Assembly: GCA_936450465.1 (NCBI GenBank)
Contig: OW388292.1
Location: forward strand, 25,636,652 to 25,700,651
From: Gibbula magus
Lineage: Eukaryota > Mollusca > Gastropoda > Trochida > Trochidae
Length of the DNA: 64,000 nt
Reading direction: 5' to 3'
The notes beneath the pieces were generated by a model. It was not told the DNA's origin. It did not search any database and saw only the letters and a program-made list of their open reading frames with translations. Position 1 is the first letter of the stretch. Each line of letters starts with the position of its first letter. The position numbers were made by a program, and so were the translations under genes. Below are positions 21,501 through 33,500 of the stretch, piece after piece.

Positions 21501-24500
21501 AATTTTGTCCAACGTTTGAAGAGCTTCCATAGCATTTTGAATGCTTCATTAAAGAAATTATATTCCCTTTGTTTTTTTTAAATGATAATCCGTTTATTCA
21601 TATAGACAATACTTTCAGGTTAATAAAACATCAATAATTGTTTCGAAACGCCGTCTGCTTAAAAGATATAAGCGTTCAAAATGGGTAAATATTCGGAGTT
21701 TGTAATTGGGAATTGGTATATATAGCAGTTGTGTATTTTTTACGAATATAAAAATCAATACAATATAAAATATTATAAGTATAAGTGTATAAGAATCCTT
21801 CAAAAGTGTTGGGTTTGAAATTTAAAAAATATTATTCAGGAGGTAGTTCAGTCGTGTAGATTTCCCTCTTATTTAATATTTATGTACAGTTAGATTGTCA
21901 ATAACACGGATACATCACTTATTTCTTATCGCTACATTGACAAACAAAAACATGGACAATTATTTTGTTATTTTGCAAATGGACGAATGTGAAATAAAAT
22001 ATTGTTCAACATACCACTGAGTCAATGAACGAGACTCGTTTACACCGTTATAAACCGTATGAAATCTGTAATAGATTCCTGTGACGTTTGAACATCTTCA
22101 TTATTTGACATGCCTGTCGCCGCCATATTGGGAAACGATAAGAATTATTTGAAAACCCATTTCAAATTACGGGTCCAGCAATGGATGTTGACATCTGCTG
22201 TCATTTGTAGTACATAATACGGGGCGTGTATATATATATATATATATATATAATTTTGTTGTTTAAGGACAAAGGTAAATATGTTATGTTAAGGAAGTTA
22301 TGTAAGGCTAATTTTAGTGGATTCTGTCATTACACGCCAAGCGACTCCTGTGAACGTCACAAGGCATATGCTATCATTAAGGTTTTATAAGGCCTAAATG
22401 AAAAAAGCGTTATAAAAGGTGTGTATTGGTTGAATTGACATATATCAAGTGGAATCCTCGTCATCTTGGAATATGCTTTAATAAAAACTGAAAAGTGAAA
22501 TGGTCGGGGTTAGTGGGTCTTTAAAAAAGGCACGTCCAAAGTTCACTGTTTATGTGTCTTGTGTCTTTTTTTGTTGAACCCACGTTTTTTTTCTAAAAGT
22601 ATGGAGAAAATGAAGGATATTAATTCTTAAAATTCTTTATTTAATAAATGTTAAGTGTAAGAAATGATGCACTTGAGGAACCCGCCAAGAATACTCAAAT
22701 GTCAGGATTAATAAGAGTATCCAGTATCATTTCCATCATGAAATAAATTATTTGTAAAAAAATGTTCATCAGGTGCTTAAATTACTTTAATGCACAAGGG
22801 ATTTTTAAAACCTTAATAAGAAATGCTCCTGGTAATATTAGTCGTATTTATTAGGTATTTAATCATCTAGGGGAACATGTAGGCGGAAATCGGGGTAATT
22901 TATTATTTCTATACTCATTACAATATACGGTGACTGTACACTTGAAGAAACATCTATATTTTATACATATTTTTTATGTATTCCACGTGAACAGGCCGAA
23001 CTTTATTTGTTTACTTTATATTTGTTTATATATATATTATTTCAGATATATTAAATGTTTCATCAAACATTATATTTTTCTATATGAGTCCTTGGAGTTG
23101 GAAGATGTTTTAAACTGTGATATATATTATACATATATATTAAATATTATAACAGGTAAACTTAGTTCAAGTAATATATATATATATACAAATGTATAAA
23201 GCAAAGGCTGAAAATGTTGTGGATTCCCAACCGGTTTTACTCTATTAAGTGATCACCATGGGATCCCATATATATATTGGCTTTGCACCTCAGTACAATA
23301 ATTCAATGAATATTTGAACCAGTTGATTCTTGGGGCAAGTTATTTTTAATGCATTTTACCTGTAATAAACCTACAACTGTACTAATAGGTGATTCTTATA
23401 AACTTGCTCCAAGCACATCGCACTTATTCTACCTTTCAAACTACAAAACACACATGCCGAACATAAAATAAATATTTAGGTGATTTGAGTGCAATGTAGA
23501 AATTAGGTTTATTGGTGAGACATATCATAATTCATCTTGATGCCAATGGTTGAAGTGTTTGGCTGAAGTAATTGGGCTTAACAAGTATTACATCACTTAT
23601 CATTACAATTGTTATAATTATATTTATTATGAGTAGAAGCAGTAGCAGCAGGAGCGGCAATATTGGTGGAGCCTACTAACTCCTACAGGGACAAACACCT
23701 ACAGTCTTAAACAAACAACTTTATGCACGAGTGGTTTTGATTTTTACAGCCTTCAACCTTTCATCAAAGTGGAATGACCCGATACTGTGTGCACTTATGC
23801 CTACAACCCTTTACCTACTAATGCCTACAGTGAAAACAAAATACAGGTTTGTATGTCACATTATATACATTTTACCATATCTTCATTATAGCATTATATT
23901 ATACATATTCAACACATTACACAGTCTTGATTTGTATCTTATTTTTTGTAACACACAAAAGGTGTTAAAAACTTTATTCTCACATGTTTTGGTTAAATAT
24001 CGTAATATAATTAATGGAGAGATCAGAGATCATTGACGTTTTGTTGCCACTCCGCAGCTATTCTTCAACTAGATCATTGGCCTTTTCTACAAATAGATAT
24101 GTGTATTCCTCTGGTGATGTCTTATTCATTTCATCGATAATTAAAGCCATTTTGTAAAAAAATTTAAAACATTAGTGATTTATCTGGCATTGAGAGATGT
24201 CAAAATTACTAACTAATATATAAGCAAACCAAATATGAACATAGATTTACTATATATAGAGAAATAAATTCTGATGCAAAGTTTCAAAACTTTACCATAA
24301 AATCTAGAACATTGCTTTATGTAAGTAAAAACATATTAAAATTATGAAAGGCATTCATAAAAATGAAATCATTTGATGAAGTATTCTATATTGACACAGA
24401 TTCATTATATTTAGGTAGATGATACGAAATAAGAAATAAAATCTGAAAAAAGTTCCAAACCGTTAGCACATTTGTCCAAACCGTTACCATGAATGTCCTA
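18570..24500. other. AT-rich DNA with simple repeats, no recognised gene
   Basis: Many short open frames (60-101 codons) occur but none shows a domain, signal peptide with mature region, or splice-flanked exon I would defend. Contents I can name: (TA)n at 22,229-22,252 and 23,174-23,188, and a 40-bp patch at 23,631-23,672 (GCAGTAGCAGCAGGAGCGGC) related to the minisatellite at 24.5 kb. Confidence 0.5.
22229..22252. repeat. (TA)n microsatellite
   Basis: Twelve uninterrupted TA dinucleotides. Confidence 0.95.
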
Positions 24501-24512
24501 AGCATTGAATTT

Positions 24513-25240
24513 TATTAGCAGGAGCATCAACAATAACAGAAGCAAACATTAGCAGTCGGAGCAGCAACATTAGCAGAAGCAGCAATATTAGCAGCCGGAG
24601 CAGCAACATCAGCAGAAGCAGCAATATTAGCAGAAGCAGCAACATTAGCAGTCGAGGCAGCAACATTGGCAGAAGCAGCAATATTAGCAGTCGGAGCAGC
24701 AACATTAGCAGAAGCAGCAATATTAGCTGTCGGAGCCGCAACATTAGCAGAACAGCAACATTAGCAGAAGCAGCAATATTAGCAGTCGGAGCAGCAACAT
24801 TAGCAGAATCAGCTACATTAGCAATCGAAGCGGCAACATTGGCAAGAGCAGCAATATCAGCAGTCGGAGCAGCAACATTAGCAGTCGAGGCAGCAACATT
24901 AGCAGAATCAGTAATATTAGCAGTTGGAGCAGCAACATTGGCAGAAGCAACAACACTAGCTGCCGGAGCAGCAACATTAGCAGAAGCAGCAACACTAGCA
25001 GTCGAAGCAGCAACATTGGCAGAAGCAGCAATATTAGCAGTCGGAGCAGCAACATTAGCAGAAGCAGCAATATTAGCAATAGGAGCCACAACATTAGCAA
25101 CAGCAGCAACATTAGCAGGAACAGCATACGTAGCCGAGGCAGCAACATTAGCATCATCGGGAATATTGACAGCAGGAACAGCAACATAAACTGAAACAGC
25201 AAACTTAGCTGCAACATTAGCATAAGCAGCAATATTAGCG
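24513..25240. repeat. 18/21-bp Ala-codon minisatellite
   Basis: Alternating 18-bp (CAACATTAGCAGAAGCAG) and 21-bp (CAATATTAGCAGTCGGAGCAG) units, about 37 in all. Because both lengths are multiples of three and units lack stops, both strands stay open: about 116 codons on the plus strand (24,839-25,189, pattern GAATLAEAATLA) and about 120 clean codons on the minus strand (ANVAAS/ANIAAPT pattern) before a 17-bp unit near 24,750 shifts the frame. I do not call a gene: no signal peptide, flanking exon or unique domain is attached, and the minus-strand frame is broken inside the array. An Ala-rich structural protein exon remains a weak alternative. Confidence 0.85.
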
Positions 25241-25364
25241 TTGTGGCACGTGGTCCTGAGCTCATTCGACGCGATCAGTGTAGTTCAGCATCAACGGGTG
25301 CAGCTCGCTGGATGAGTCACCCGCTTCATTGCTGGATAAAACTGAAAGTTTAAAGGCTGTTTTT

Positions 25365-26090
25365 TATCACTTTATTTCTTTTTGTAGGCACCACAAGCAT
25401 ATATAAAGTACATTTTCAATATGGAGTATTTGGTACAATTTGTCGAATTGACAAGACATATACAATTTTTTATATACATTTCAGTTTCAGTATGACAAAA
25501 GCTGGAATTAAAAGGAACTTATGTGAAAAGGCTGTGGCATGAAGACCAGAAGAAATATAATATGCGTTATATTTGGTTCTAAATTGATCCCGGTTTTTAA
25601 GCTAATCCATTCCACCAGTTGGTGCCACAGACCTTTTACATGTACACAGTCAAATAGGTTATGTTTAATGGTTTCATTCGCACTGTTGCAAAATGTACAT
25701 AAGGGGGAAATGTGCAGTTTGTAAATAAAAGCACTTCTATTTGTTGTGAGTATTCTATGAATTATACGATATTGAGACCATCTTAATTTACAAGTAACAG
25801 TGCTTCGAAATGGAATAAAGTTATATATTTTCCAATCGTCTTTACTTATATTTGAGCCGATATCAGTTTCCCATTTGTTTTCACTTTTGACTTCATTAAC
25901 TACATCATATTGTTTCAATAAATCGGTGTAGAATTCTTGACATCCTTTTACCGTCTTAAATAATATTTTCAAGTTATTAGGAATAAAAGGAATCATTTGC
26001 CGTTTGTCAATTGTCAAAGATTTTGATTTAATATATTGTTTTATGCAGTGAACCAAACCCGTATATTCCAAGAAGTTTGTTTTCACTTGA
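25365..26090 (-). mobile_element. LINE fragment 3, 3' end
   Basis: A minus-strand LINE tail: the C-terminal part of the ORF (25,508-26,086) plus an A/T-rich 3' region with AATAAA (minus strand, at plus 25,371-25,376). RT catalytic motifs are absent, so it is strongly 5'-truncated. The C-terminal signature (KLRWSQYRI, LTTNRS, CTFC...H-x4-C) resembles L1/Tx1-type LINEs, unlike the other LINEs here. Confidence 0.75.
25508..26086 (-). pseudogene. LINE 3 ORF2-like C-terminal region
   Basis: 192 codons. Residues 100-120 read KLRWSQYRIIHRILTTNRSA, a segment typical of the region after the RT in L1/Tx1-like elements. C130-x2-C133, H142 and C147 (CTFC...KHNLFDC) form a zinc-knuckle-like finger, followed by LWHQLVEW (153-160). 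The stop at 25,508 comes where the family usually continues some tens of residues, and neighbouring frames show matching-looking residues (FVILKLKCI), so a frameshift near 25,510 is likely. Confidence 0.7.
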
Positions 26091-26390
26091 TGTATCTTGA
26101 AAAATTCAGAGTAATCTAAAAACTACTGATTATAAAGCTTTAATATCGAAATATCAAAATCGCATGAGACCTACAAATCTACTCCAACTCTGAAAGGTTC
26201 CTCTTTATACGTCGCAGCATATATCAATACGGTGAACTTCTAAGGATACGAGTTATCGGGTCGTGAAATGAGACGTTTTACCCACTTACGTATACGTAAC
26301 ACCATATTGTATAAACTTCTATAATAAATGGCACATTTGAGAAAACATTAAGTGCAAAAAACGTGCTTCAGCGACTTTAACGTCTTTGTA

Positions 26391-26537
26391 ATAGATAGAG
26401 GACGAGTAGCAGTACATTATCGGGATATAAATGTACGGGTTTGAGAGGGTTGGGCGAGGCGTTAGCCGAGCCTGACCCTCTCAAACCCGTACATTTATGT
26501 CCCGATAATGTACTGCTGCGAGTTCTCTATCTATCTT
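26391..26537. mobile_element. Fold-back element FB5
   Basis: A long near-perfect palindrome: left GATAGAGGACGAG...CAGTACATTATCGGGATATA...ACGGGTTTGAGAGGGT; right ACCCTCTCAAACCCGT...TCCCGATAATGTACTGCTG...CTCTATCTATC. Arms are about 63 nt. The loop reads GCGAGGCGTTAGCCGAGCC, nearly the same as the loop of FB3. A fragment of its arm (CTATCGGGATATAAATGTAC) recurs at 27,751-27,770. Confidence 0.88.
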
Positions 26538-26539
26538 AG

Positions 26540-29140
26540 AGCACAATCAAATGCTTGAGTCGTCAAGAAAATGTCCTAAAATGAATTTATTTCAAATATT
26601 TTGTCAACAAATTTGGGAAACATTCTCTCGAACACAACATGCAAAACATTGACATCTCTCATTTTCATATGCAAATGTTAGGGACATTGACGTCATCTTC
26701 GGCACTGTGAGCACTGAATTTCTGAAACTGTCCGAGGTGCATGAGGCGTACATTTTATATAAAGCGTACGAGTCGTGCTACAGCATAAGCTTCGTGCTTG
26801 AATCACGCACATGCATGATTTAAGCACGTTTTTCTTCAGCAACATTGAGCAGTAATACATTTCATTGCCTATAAAGACTGAGTGGTTTGTGGAATGAATC
26901 CGTTCACACAATGGCTTCATCATGGACAGTCCAAGGACCAGTACACTATTCATTCAGGAAAGGTAACTTTACTTTTTTACTCCTTACTTTTCAAACTCTG
27001 TAATTTTAAAATTCAAACTAATTTTCATTAAATTGGTTTATTTAATAAACAGTTATTGTTTTTTTGTATTTCAATTTTTTTACCAACACGTTAAGTTGTT
27101 TGTTGAGCTGTATTTATCAATATGCGAGTTGTTATATCTATTGTTGCATATGCTAGTGTGCATCCCGTCTATATTGCATATAAATAAGTTCAGGTTACTG
27201 CAGCAAAGGAACTCGAACTGTCTGTAGGAAAATATGTTACGTCGAACTGGACATCGCTCGGACGCTGTGTGACGATACAGGAGTTTCAGTGAGACGACAA
27301 TGCAATCTCCATCCTCTAACACTCCAAGAAGGTAATTTTATATCACTTTCTTATTTCTCATTTTTATGTCGTTCTATATAACTTATGATATTATTTTTTA
27401 TATCGTGATTGATATTATATGGTTTGATGCTTGTCATTGTTTCACTTACTCGTGATATAAATGAAATACACTCGAAAAATCCCAATTAACGTCACATTAC
27501 TTGCTTTATTTACATGCTTTTATTCTTCTTTTAAGAATATCAAGCTCCTTCATATAGAAGACCCCCATCAACGGAAGCGACTATTTCCCTTCGGAAAGGG
27601 ATCACAGCAGGTCATTTGTCAATGTAATAATTGTTTAATTGTGTTATCTCCATAAATAAAACAATCAGTTGACATTGTTTGTTGTTTTTATGAAAGTCTG
27701 TGAACCAGTTTATGAGCATGATACCCGAACGCAACCAGACAACCGTACATCTATCGGGATATAAATGTACTCCACGTGACCACAATACACTCATATGATT
27801 GGACGAAAGCATTTGACTGTGCTCTAAAGTATGTAAGAAAACGATTATTATCATACATTCTGGATAACAATTTCTTTATTGTAAACAAGCACGGCGTTTT
27901 GGAGAAAATGCTTACTCCTTCATCAGGAGAACTGTGAGGTAAAACAAGGTTTATTAATACAGAATATTAACCATAATGTGGACACAAACATGTATGATGC
28001 GGCGGGGATACGAGGACGCTCTACCACTGTGCTATCTGCCACCATTAGAGTACTCCCATAGCAGTGTGATACCCTCTCCTCGGACCCCTTTCTGAGGCAT
28101 TCGCCTGTGGAATATTGATATAGACACAAAGGCTGCTGACATCTTCTATAGCTTATACAACAGCTCAAAACTATTACGTCCTCTTCAAAAGAAAACGTGT
28201 TGTTCATAAACTATTACAGCTACAATAGGGCATTCATAATACGACAATGGAATAATCTATCATAATACCCTTCTCAGAAGATGTTAAATATACTGTTGGA
28301 TATGAACCGTTTATTACAAAGACGATCAACTGCATCGCTGAAGCTTGACGTTGTTTCAAAAAGGTTTGGAGATAAGAACAGAAATCTAACAATATGTTTA
28401 CCCAAAGAATCTTATAATAGGTGCTTGATATATTAAGTTCGATACAAGTCCTAATCCCCGATGAATTTGTTTCGCTAGGGTAAAAACCTGTGAAAAGTTT
28501 CCCATATGGTTTTGCTTGGCCTTCTCGCTAAGGCCTATCATTAACATTACGTACATGCCCGCAATGCTGGTTTACCATAGTCCTCTATGTTATAATGGAA
28601 CTATCAATTAAATAATCATCTTTTGTACCTTGTATGTGCACATACAAATTGTGTATACTATCAACCATATATATATTCGAGGAATTGTATTAGAAGATGT
28701 TATCAATGAAGATCTGTTGAAGGAATGTAAAAAATGTGTATTGTCATAATAACACGCTGATAGAATTGATTACAGAATGATATGAGTGCATCCTGATAGT
28801 AGCATATCCTTGACAAGTTCATGATCAATTAGCGTTTAGAGTATTTTGACGTCTAGCAGGTTAATTCATACGTTTAAATTCAATGAACATGTTAGATGGT
28901 TGGTTGCCACAAATCGACGAGATGGATCAGATTTCTGATATAACGTAGCCTACAGTTGTTGTACTCACATCATCCAATCGTTATTGTAGCAAACACGCAC
29001 GCAGAAGGAATAGAATATTCCTTTTATGTTAATTTGCAATATTTACATCAGGATCTGAATTACACCGGTGGTTACTTCACGAACATAATTCAGAAATTCA
29101 AATGTAGTCACTACACTATGTAGTCAATAATCAATATGTC
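26540..29140. other. AT-rich DNA, no recognised gene
   Basis: Short open frames only. A 20-bp fragment of the FB5 arm lies at 27,751-27,770. On the minus strand near 28,005-28,040 there is an A-box-like TAGCACAGTGGTAGAGCGTC without a matching B box, possibly a decayed tRNA-derived element. Confidence 0.4.
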
Positions 29141-29144
29141 ATAT

Positions 29145-29370
29145 ACCGTCGGTACGATGGGACATATAGATTATTACACGAGTCAATTCCGTCAGTATGG
29201 TAAGACATAGAGATTAGTACACGAAGAGTTACCGTCAATATGGTAAGACAGAGATTATTACACGAAGAGTTACCGTCAGTATGGTAACACATAGAGATTA
29301 TTACACGAAGAGTTACTGTCTGTATGGTAAGACATAGAGATTATTACAAGAAGATTTACCGTCGGTTTGG
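29145..29370. repeat. 41-43-bp minisatellite, about 5 copies
   Basis: ACCGTC or a one-base variant recurs at 29,145, 29,189, 29,231, 29,272, 29,315 and 29,358, each followed by TATGGTAAGACATAGAGATT and ATTACACGAAGAGTT. Unit length is 41-44 bp. It ends about 1.2 kb before the giant array but shares no sequence with it. Confidence 0.88.
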
Positions 29371-29374
29371 TAGG

Positions 29375-30579
29375 ACAATCAATCGTCTATCTTATGATTA
29401 TCAGTCGTGCAGTCTCAATGATGTTAGCTAATGGGTGAATCCACTCGTATTTATAATATACACACACGAAATGTATTAATTAATGGTTAAATCACTTGTT
29501 TACTCATGGTATATTCATTAAACAACAGAAGAACCCATCCGTATTTAACATTTTTTTTCACAAATACAAAGAGCTCTCTCATATGAATTATTAGAAATGA
29601 ACGTAACGTCTGTAGTAGGTGATAAATACCGACATACCACACAACGTCAGTGACCAGCTCTTAACGATGTTAGAGCATTATAGTAAATAAATGAGAGGAG
29701 AGGCTTGTGTATTCTGTAATGCTGGAGACAAGTGGACATTCAGGAGACCTCTTCTCACCCTGCCTGACATTTATACAGTCCACTTAAGTGTTACTGACAG
29801 AACGACAGGCCTAGCGGTTGTATACGATCAGAAGCAGAGACTCTGTAAGGACATGAGCTTGGTAGTATAAGAGGACAGTATTTAGTCGTAAAGAAGCCAT
29901 TTAGACTGGAAAACAGACAATAATGAAAATTAAACGAGTATCATCTATTGTATAATGCAATGTTATTGACATGCGACCTTTGATAGAATTACGCTTCTCC
30001 TCTGCTAATCGGGGAAAATAAGAATGGACAACTAGAACACCAGCTAATTCAGAACAGAATACCTTCAAAGTGTTAAATGAACGTGGAAGTTACTGATGTG
30101 TTATATGTTTGTGTGACAGAATTAGGATAGTGCAGTACCGCTGCACATATGACATCGTTCACTTTACAGCTATGTATTTACAATAACAAAATGGCATAAG
30201 ACTGAAACTGACCTTTCGAATATCTGCATTGTAAGTGACATCATGTTGTAGCGGAGAGTTTACATTGGCCACACTTGCGATTTATGAACAGTTTACTAAG
30301 ATATATGGCTCATGCGTTATTTCATTTGTATTAAACTCGAGAATTTGAAATATATCAAAATCGTTTCGCCTTTATAGAAATCTCTTTAAGTCAATTTATG
30401 AATCATGACCTTCATGGGTCATTCAATTATTATATACTCAAATCCAGAAGGAGTATTTGAGGCTGTATTACGTTGCCTTTAATTGTGTCATAACTTTAAA
30501 TCCAGAAATATCTCTAACAGAACTAGGGGCTAGCTTGACTTCCATGATGTATTCAAATAATAAAATGTTGCATATTTTT
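29375..30579. other. Left flank of the giant array, no gene seen
   Basis: Ordinary AT-rich sequence with no open frame of note. The change into the 14-bp repeat at about 30,580 is abrupt (TATTTTTTAGGTCCTCTG). Confidence 0.5.
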
Positions 30580-33500
30580 TAGGTCCTCTGTCTTAGCTCC
30601 TCTATCTAAGCTCCTCTATCTTAGCTGCTCTGCCTTAGCTCCTCTGTCATAGCTTCTCTGCCTTAGCTCCTATATCTTAGCTCCTCTGTCTTAGCTGCTC
30701 TGTCTTAGCTCCTCTGTCCTAGCTCCTCTGACATAGCTCCTCTGTCTTAGCTCCTCTGTCTTAGCTTCTCTGCCTTATCTCCTCTGTCTTAGCAGCTCTG
30801 TCTTAGCTCCTATGTCTTAGCTCCTCTATCTAAGCTGCTCTGTCTTAGCTCCTCTGTCTTAGCTTCTCTGCCTTAGCTCCTATATCTTAGCTCCTCTGTC
30901 TTAGCTGCTCTGTCTTAGCTCCTATGTCCTAGCTCCTCTGACATAGCTCCTCTGTCTTAGCTCCTCTGTCTTAGCTTCTCTGCCTTATCTCCTCTGTCTT
31001 AGCAGCTCTGTCTTAGCTCCTCTGTCTTAGCAGCTCTGTCTTAGCTCCTCTGTCTTAGCAGCTCTGTCTTAGCTCCTCTGTCTTAGCTCCTCTGTCTTAG
31101 CTCCTCTGTCTTAGCTCCTCTATCTTAGCTCCTCTGTCTTAGCTCCTCTATCTTAGCTCCTCTATCTTAGCTGCTCTATCTTAGCTTCTCTGTCTTAGCT
31201 TCTCTGTCTTAGCTTCTCTGCCTTAGCTCCTCTGTCTTAGCTGATCTGTCTTAGCTCCTATGTCCTAGCTCCTCTGCCATAGCTCCTCTGTCTTAGCTCC
31301 TCTATCTTAGCTTCTCTGCCTTAGCTTCTCTGTCTTAGCTGCTCTGTCTTAGCTCCTCCGTCCTAGCTCCTCTGCCATAGCTCCTCTGTCTTAGCTCCTC
31401 TGTCATAGCTTCCCTCCCTTAGCTCCTATGTCTTAGCAGATTTGTCTTAGCTCCTCTGTCTTAGCTCCTCTATCTTAGCTCATCTGTTTTAGCTCCTCTA
31501 TCTTAGCTCCTCTGCCATAGCTCCTCTGTCTTAGCTCCTCTGTCTTAGCCTCTCTGCCTTAGCTCATCTGTCTTAGAAGCTCTGTCTTAGCTCCTCTATC
31601 TTAGCACATCTGTTTTAGCTCCTCTATCTTAGCTACTCTGTCTTCGCTAACCTATCTTAGCTCCTCTATCTTAGCTGCTCTGTGTTACGGCTCTCTGTTA
31701 GCTTCTCTGTCTTAGCTTCTCTATCTCCGCTCCTCTGACTTAGCTCCTCTGTCTAAGCTTCTCTTCATTAGCTCCTCTGTCTTAGTTCCTCTGCCTTAGC
31801 TCCTCTGTCATAGCTCCTCTGTCTTAGCTCCTCTATCTTAGCTCATCTGATTTAGCTCCTCTATCTTAGCTCCTCTGCCATAGCTCTCTGTCTTAGCTCC
31901 TCTGTCTTAGCCTCTCTGCCTTAGCTCATCTGTCTTAGCAGCTCTGTCTTAGCTCCTCTGTCTTAGCTCCTCTATCTTAGCACATCTGTTTTAGCTCCTC
32001 TATCTTAGCTTCTCTGTCTTCGCAAACCTATCTTAGCTCCTCTATCTTAGCTGCTCTGTGTTAGCAGCTCTCTGTTAGCTTCTCTGTCTTAGCTTCTCTA
32101 TCTCCGCTCCTCTGGCTTAGCTCCTCTGTCTAAGCTTCTCTTCATTAGCTCCTCTGTCTTAGTTCCGCTGCCTTAGCTCCTCTGTCTTAGCTCCTCTGTT
32201 TTAGCTCCTCTGTCTTAGCTCCTCTGTTTAGTTCCTCTATCTGAACTCCTCTATCTTAGCTCCTATGCTCTGTCTTAGATTCTCTATGTTAGCTCATCTG
32301 TCTTAGATTCTCTATCTTAGCTCCTCTGTCTTAGCTCATCTGTCTTTGCTCCTCTGTCTTAGCTCTTCTGTCTTATCTCCCCTGTCTTAACTCCTCTGTC
32401 TTAGTTCCTCTGTTTAGTTCCTCTATCTGAGCTCCTCTATCTGAAATCCTCTATCCTAGCTCCTCTGTCTTAGCTCATCTGTCTTAGCTTCTCTGTCTTA
32501 GCTCATCTGTCTTAGCTTCTCTGTCTTATCTTCTCTGTCTAAGCTTCTCTTCATTAGCTCCTCTGTCTTAGCTCCTCTGCCTTAGCTCCTCTGTCTTAGC
32601 TCCTCTGTTTTAGCTCCTCTGTCTTAGCTCCTCTGTTTAGTTCCTCTATCCGAACTCCTCTATCTTAGCTCTTATGCTCTGTCTTAGCTTCTCTATGTTA
32701 GCTCATCTGTCTTAGTTTCTCTATCTTAGCTCCTCTGTCTTAGCTCATCTGTGTTAGCTTCTCTATCTTAGCTCCTCTGTCTTTGCTCCTCTGTCTTAGC
32801 TCCTCTGTTTTAGCTCCTCTATTTTAGCTTCTCTATCATATCTCCACTATCGTAGCTCCTCCATCATAGCTCATCTGTCTTAGCTCCTCTGTCTTATCTC
32901 CCCTGTCTTAGCTCCTCTGTCTTAGCTCCTCTGTTTAGTTCCTCTATCTGAGCTCCTCTATCTGAAATCCCCTATCTTAGCTTCTCTGTTCTAGCTTCTC
33001 TGATTAGTTCCTCTATCTGAACTCCTCTATCTTAGCTCCTATGCTCTGTCTTAGCTTATCTGTCTTAGCTCCTCTGTCCTAGCTCCTCTGCCATAGCTCT
33101 TTTGTCTTAGCTCCTCTGTCATAGCTTCTCTGCCATAGCTCCTATATCCTAGCTCCTCTGTCTTAGCTGCTCTGTCTTAGCTCCTCTGTCCTAGCTCCTC
33201 TGACATAGCTCCTCTGTCTTAGCTCCTCTGTCTTAGCTTCTCTGCCTTATCTCCTCTGTCTTAGCAGCTCTGTCTTAGCTCCTCTGTCTTAGCTCCTCTA
33301 TCTTAGCTCCTCTGTCTTAGCTCCTCTGTCTTAGCTTCTCTGCCTTAGCTCCTATATCTTAGCTCCTCTGTCTTAGCTGCTCTGTCTTAGCTCCTATGTC
33401 CTAGCTCCTCTGACATAGCTCCTCTGCCTTAGCTCCTCTGTCTTAGCTTCTCTGCCTTATCTCCTCTGTCTTAGCAGCTCTGTCTTAGCTCCTTTGTCTT

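Noticed and set aside
24813..25265. 150-codon Leu-rich minus-strand frame as a membrane protein
   Set aside because: It is the out-of-phase translation of the 18/21-bp minisatellite; apparent hydrophobicity comes from repeated CTG/TTG-type codons.
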